From positions 1,031,001 through 1,095,000 of the forward strand of contig NZ_CP034437.1 in assembly GCF_003952225.1 (NCBI RefSeq): a stretch of 64,000 bases of DNA. Reading direction: 5' to 3'. The notes beneath the pieces were generated by a model. It had not been told where the DNA came from. It searched no databases and worked only from the letters and a program-made list of their open reading frames with translations. Made by a program: the position numbers and the translations under genes. Numbering within the stretch: the first letter of the stretch is position 1; the number at the start of each line of letters is the position of its first letter. The DNA comes from Paenibacillus albus. Lineage in GTDB: Bacteria > Bacillota > Bacilli > Paenibacillales > Paenibacillaceae. This document shows, piece after piece, positions 63,839-64,000 of the stretch.

Positions 63839-64000
63839 AAACGGTATGGCTGGTTAGTCTAATTGTATCCTCGCTGCTTCTTCTTGGAGTGATGTTCAGG
63901 AACAAGCTTCCGCTGCAATGGGTTAGGCGGTTTTCGCTCCATCTCATAGCGGCGGCTCTTGTCCTTTATGTGCTTAACTTTTCTGGACTGGTAACCGGTA
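63835..64000 (+). CDS. bofA: BofA-like pro-sigma-K processing inhibitor (partial, runs off window)
   Basis: The first 55 codons are present: two hydrophobic segments (VWLVSLIVSSLLLLGVMF and LIAAALVLYVLNFSG) separated by a basic loop (RNKLPLQWVRRFS). This and the recR-yaaL context identify BofA, a forespore outer-membrane protein that delays processing of pro-sigma-K. It starts within the yaaL stop. The 3' end is outside the window. Confidence 0.85.
   Translation, partial: MKTVWLVSLIVSSLLLLGVMFRNKLPLQWVRRFSLHLIAAALVLYVLNFSGLVTG

Overview
The window looks like a chromosomal segment of a spore-forming, moderately GC-rich Firmicute, most likely Paenibacillus or a close relative. The evidence is gene content and order. 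There is a Spo0F homologue, a BofA homologue, a PbpG-like penicillin-binding protein, YwhD and YwiB homologues, a large Firmicute-type SRP RNA, a T-box leader and a c-di-AMP (ydaO-type) riboswitch. The relative order rpoE-pyrG-spo0F-fbaA-murZ-rho-rpmE matches Bacillus subtilis, and so does SRP RNA-dnaX-ebfC-recR-yaaL-bofA. GTG and TTG starts with strong Shine-Dalgarno sequences are common. No prophage, transposase, CRISPR array, rRNA or tRNA was seen.

Layout. 1-2.9 kb: two identical 15-bp Fur boxes bracket an iron-responsive block, with a flavodoxin and a small ORF on the left and a HugZ-like haem-utilisation protein plus a DinB-fold protein on the right. A glycine-rich peptidoglycan-binding protein lies between them. 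3-26 kb: accessory and housekeeping genes. These include a DMT transporter, a nucleoside hydrolase overlapping a dihydroorotate-dehydrogenase-like pseudoenzyme fused to a membrane domain, metallo-beta-lactamase-fold hydrolases, CYTH and HD phosphohydrolases, UDP-glucose dehydrogenase with exonuclease III, a chemoreceptor, a cation antiporter, an MFS/acetyl-xylan-esterase pair and a full-length Lhr-type helicase. 26-40 kb: an NlpC/P60 hydrolase under a c-di-AMP riboswitch, an M1 peptidase, YwhD, a heterodimeric ABC exporter, an SDR/VOC pair, a frameshifted sugar isomerase and PbpG. 40-48 kb: speE-speB, then two different arginyl-tRNA synthetases, one behind a T-box, flanking a YwiB homologue. 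48-58 kb: a subtilase, then the core block rpoE, pyrG, spo0F, fbaA, murZ, rho, a radical SAM gene and rpmE. 58-64 kb: a lipoprotein, SRP RNA, a soluble PAS histidine kinase, dnaX-ebfC-recR, yaaL and the start of bofA.

The most unusual signal is in the non-coding DNA. Three intergenic loci carry a repeat (family A) of 24-bp boxes, CTAACGAA at one end and (C/G)TTATT at the other. Two direct boxes are followed by two inverted boxes with spacers of exactly 26, 37 and 26 bp, 185 bp in all. Two further loci carry a different 24-bp box (family B, GAGAG...CTCTC) that uses the same 50-bp pitch, and one of them the same 26/37 spacing. A third, MITE-like inverted repeat lies after speB.

Two genes, pyrG and a TIM-barrel isomerase, are each broken by one missing base in a homopolymer run. 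Because pyrG is normally essential, assembly error is the first explanation to test.
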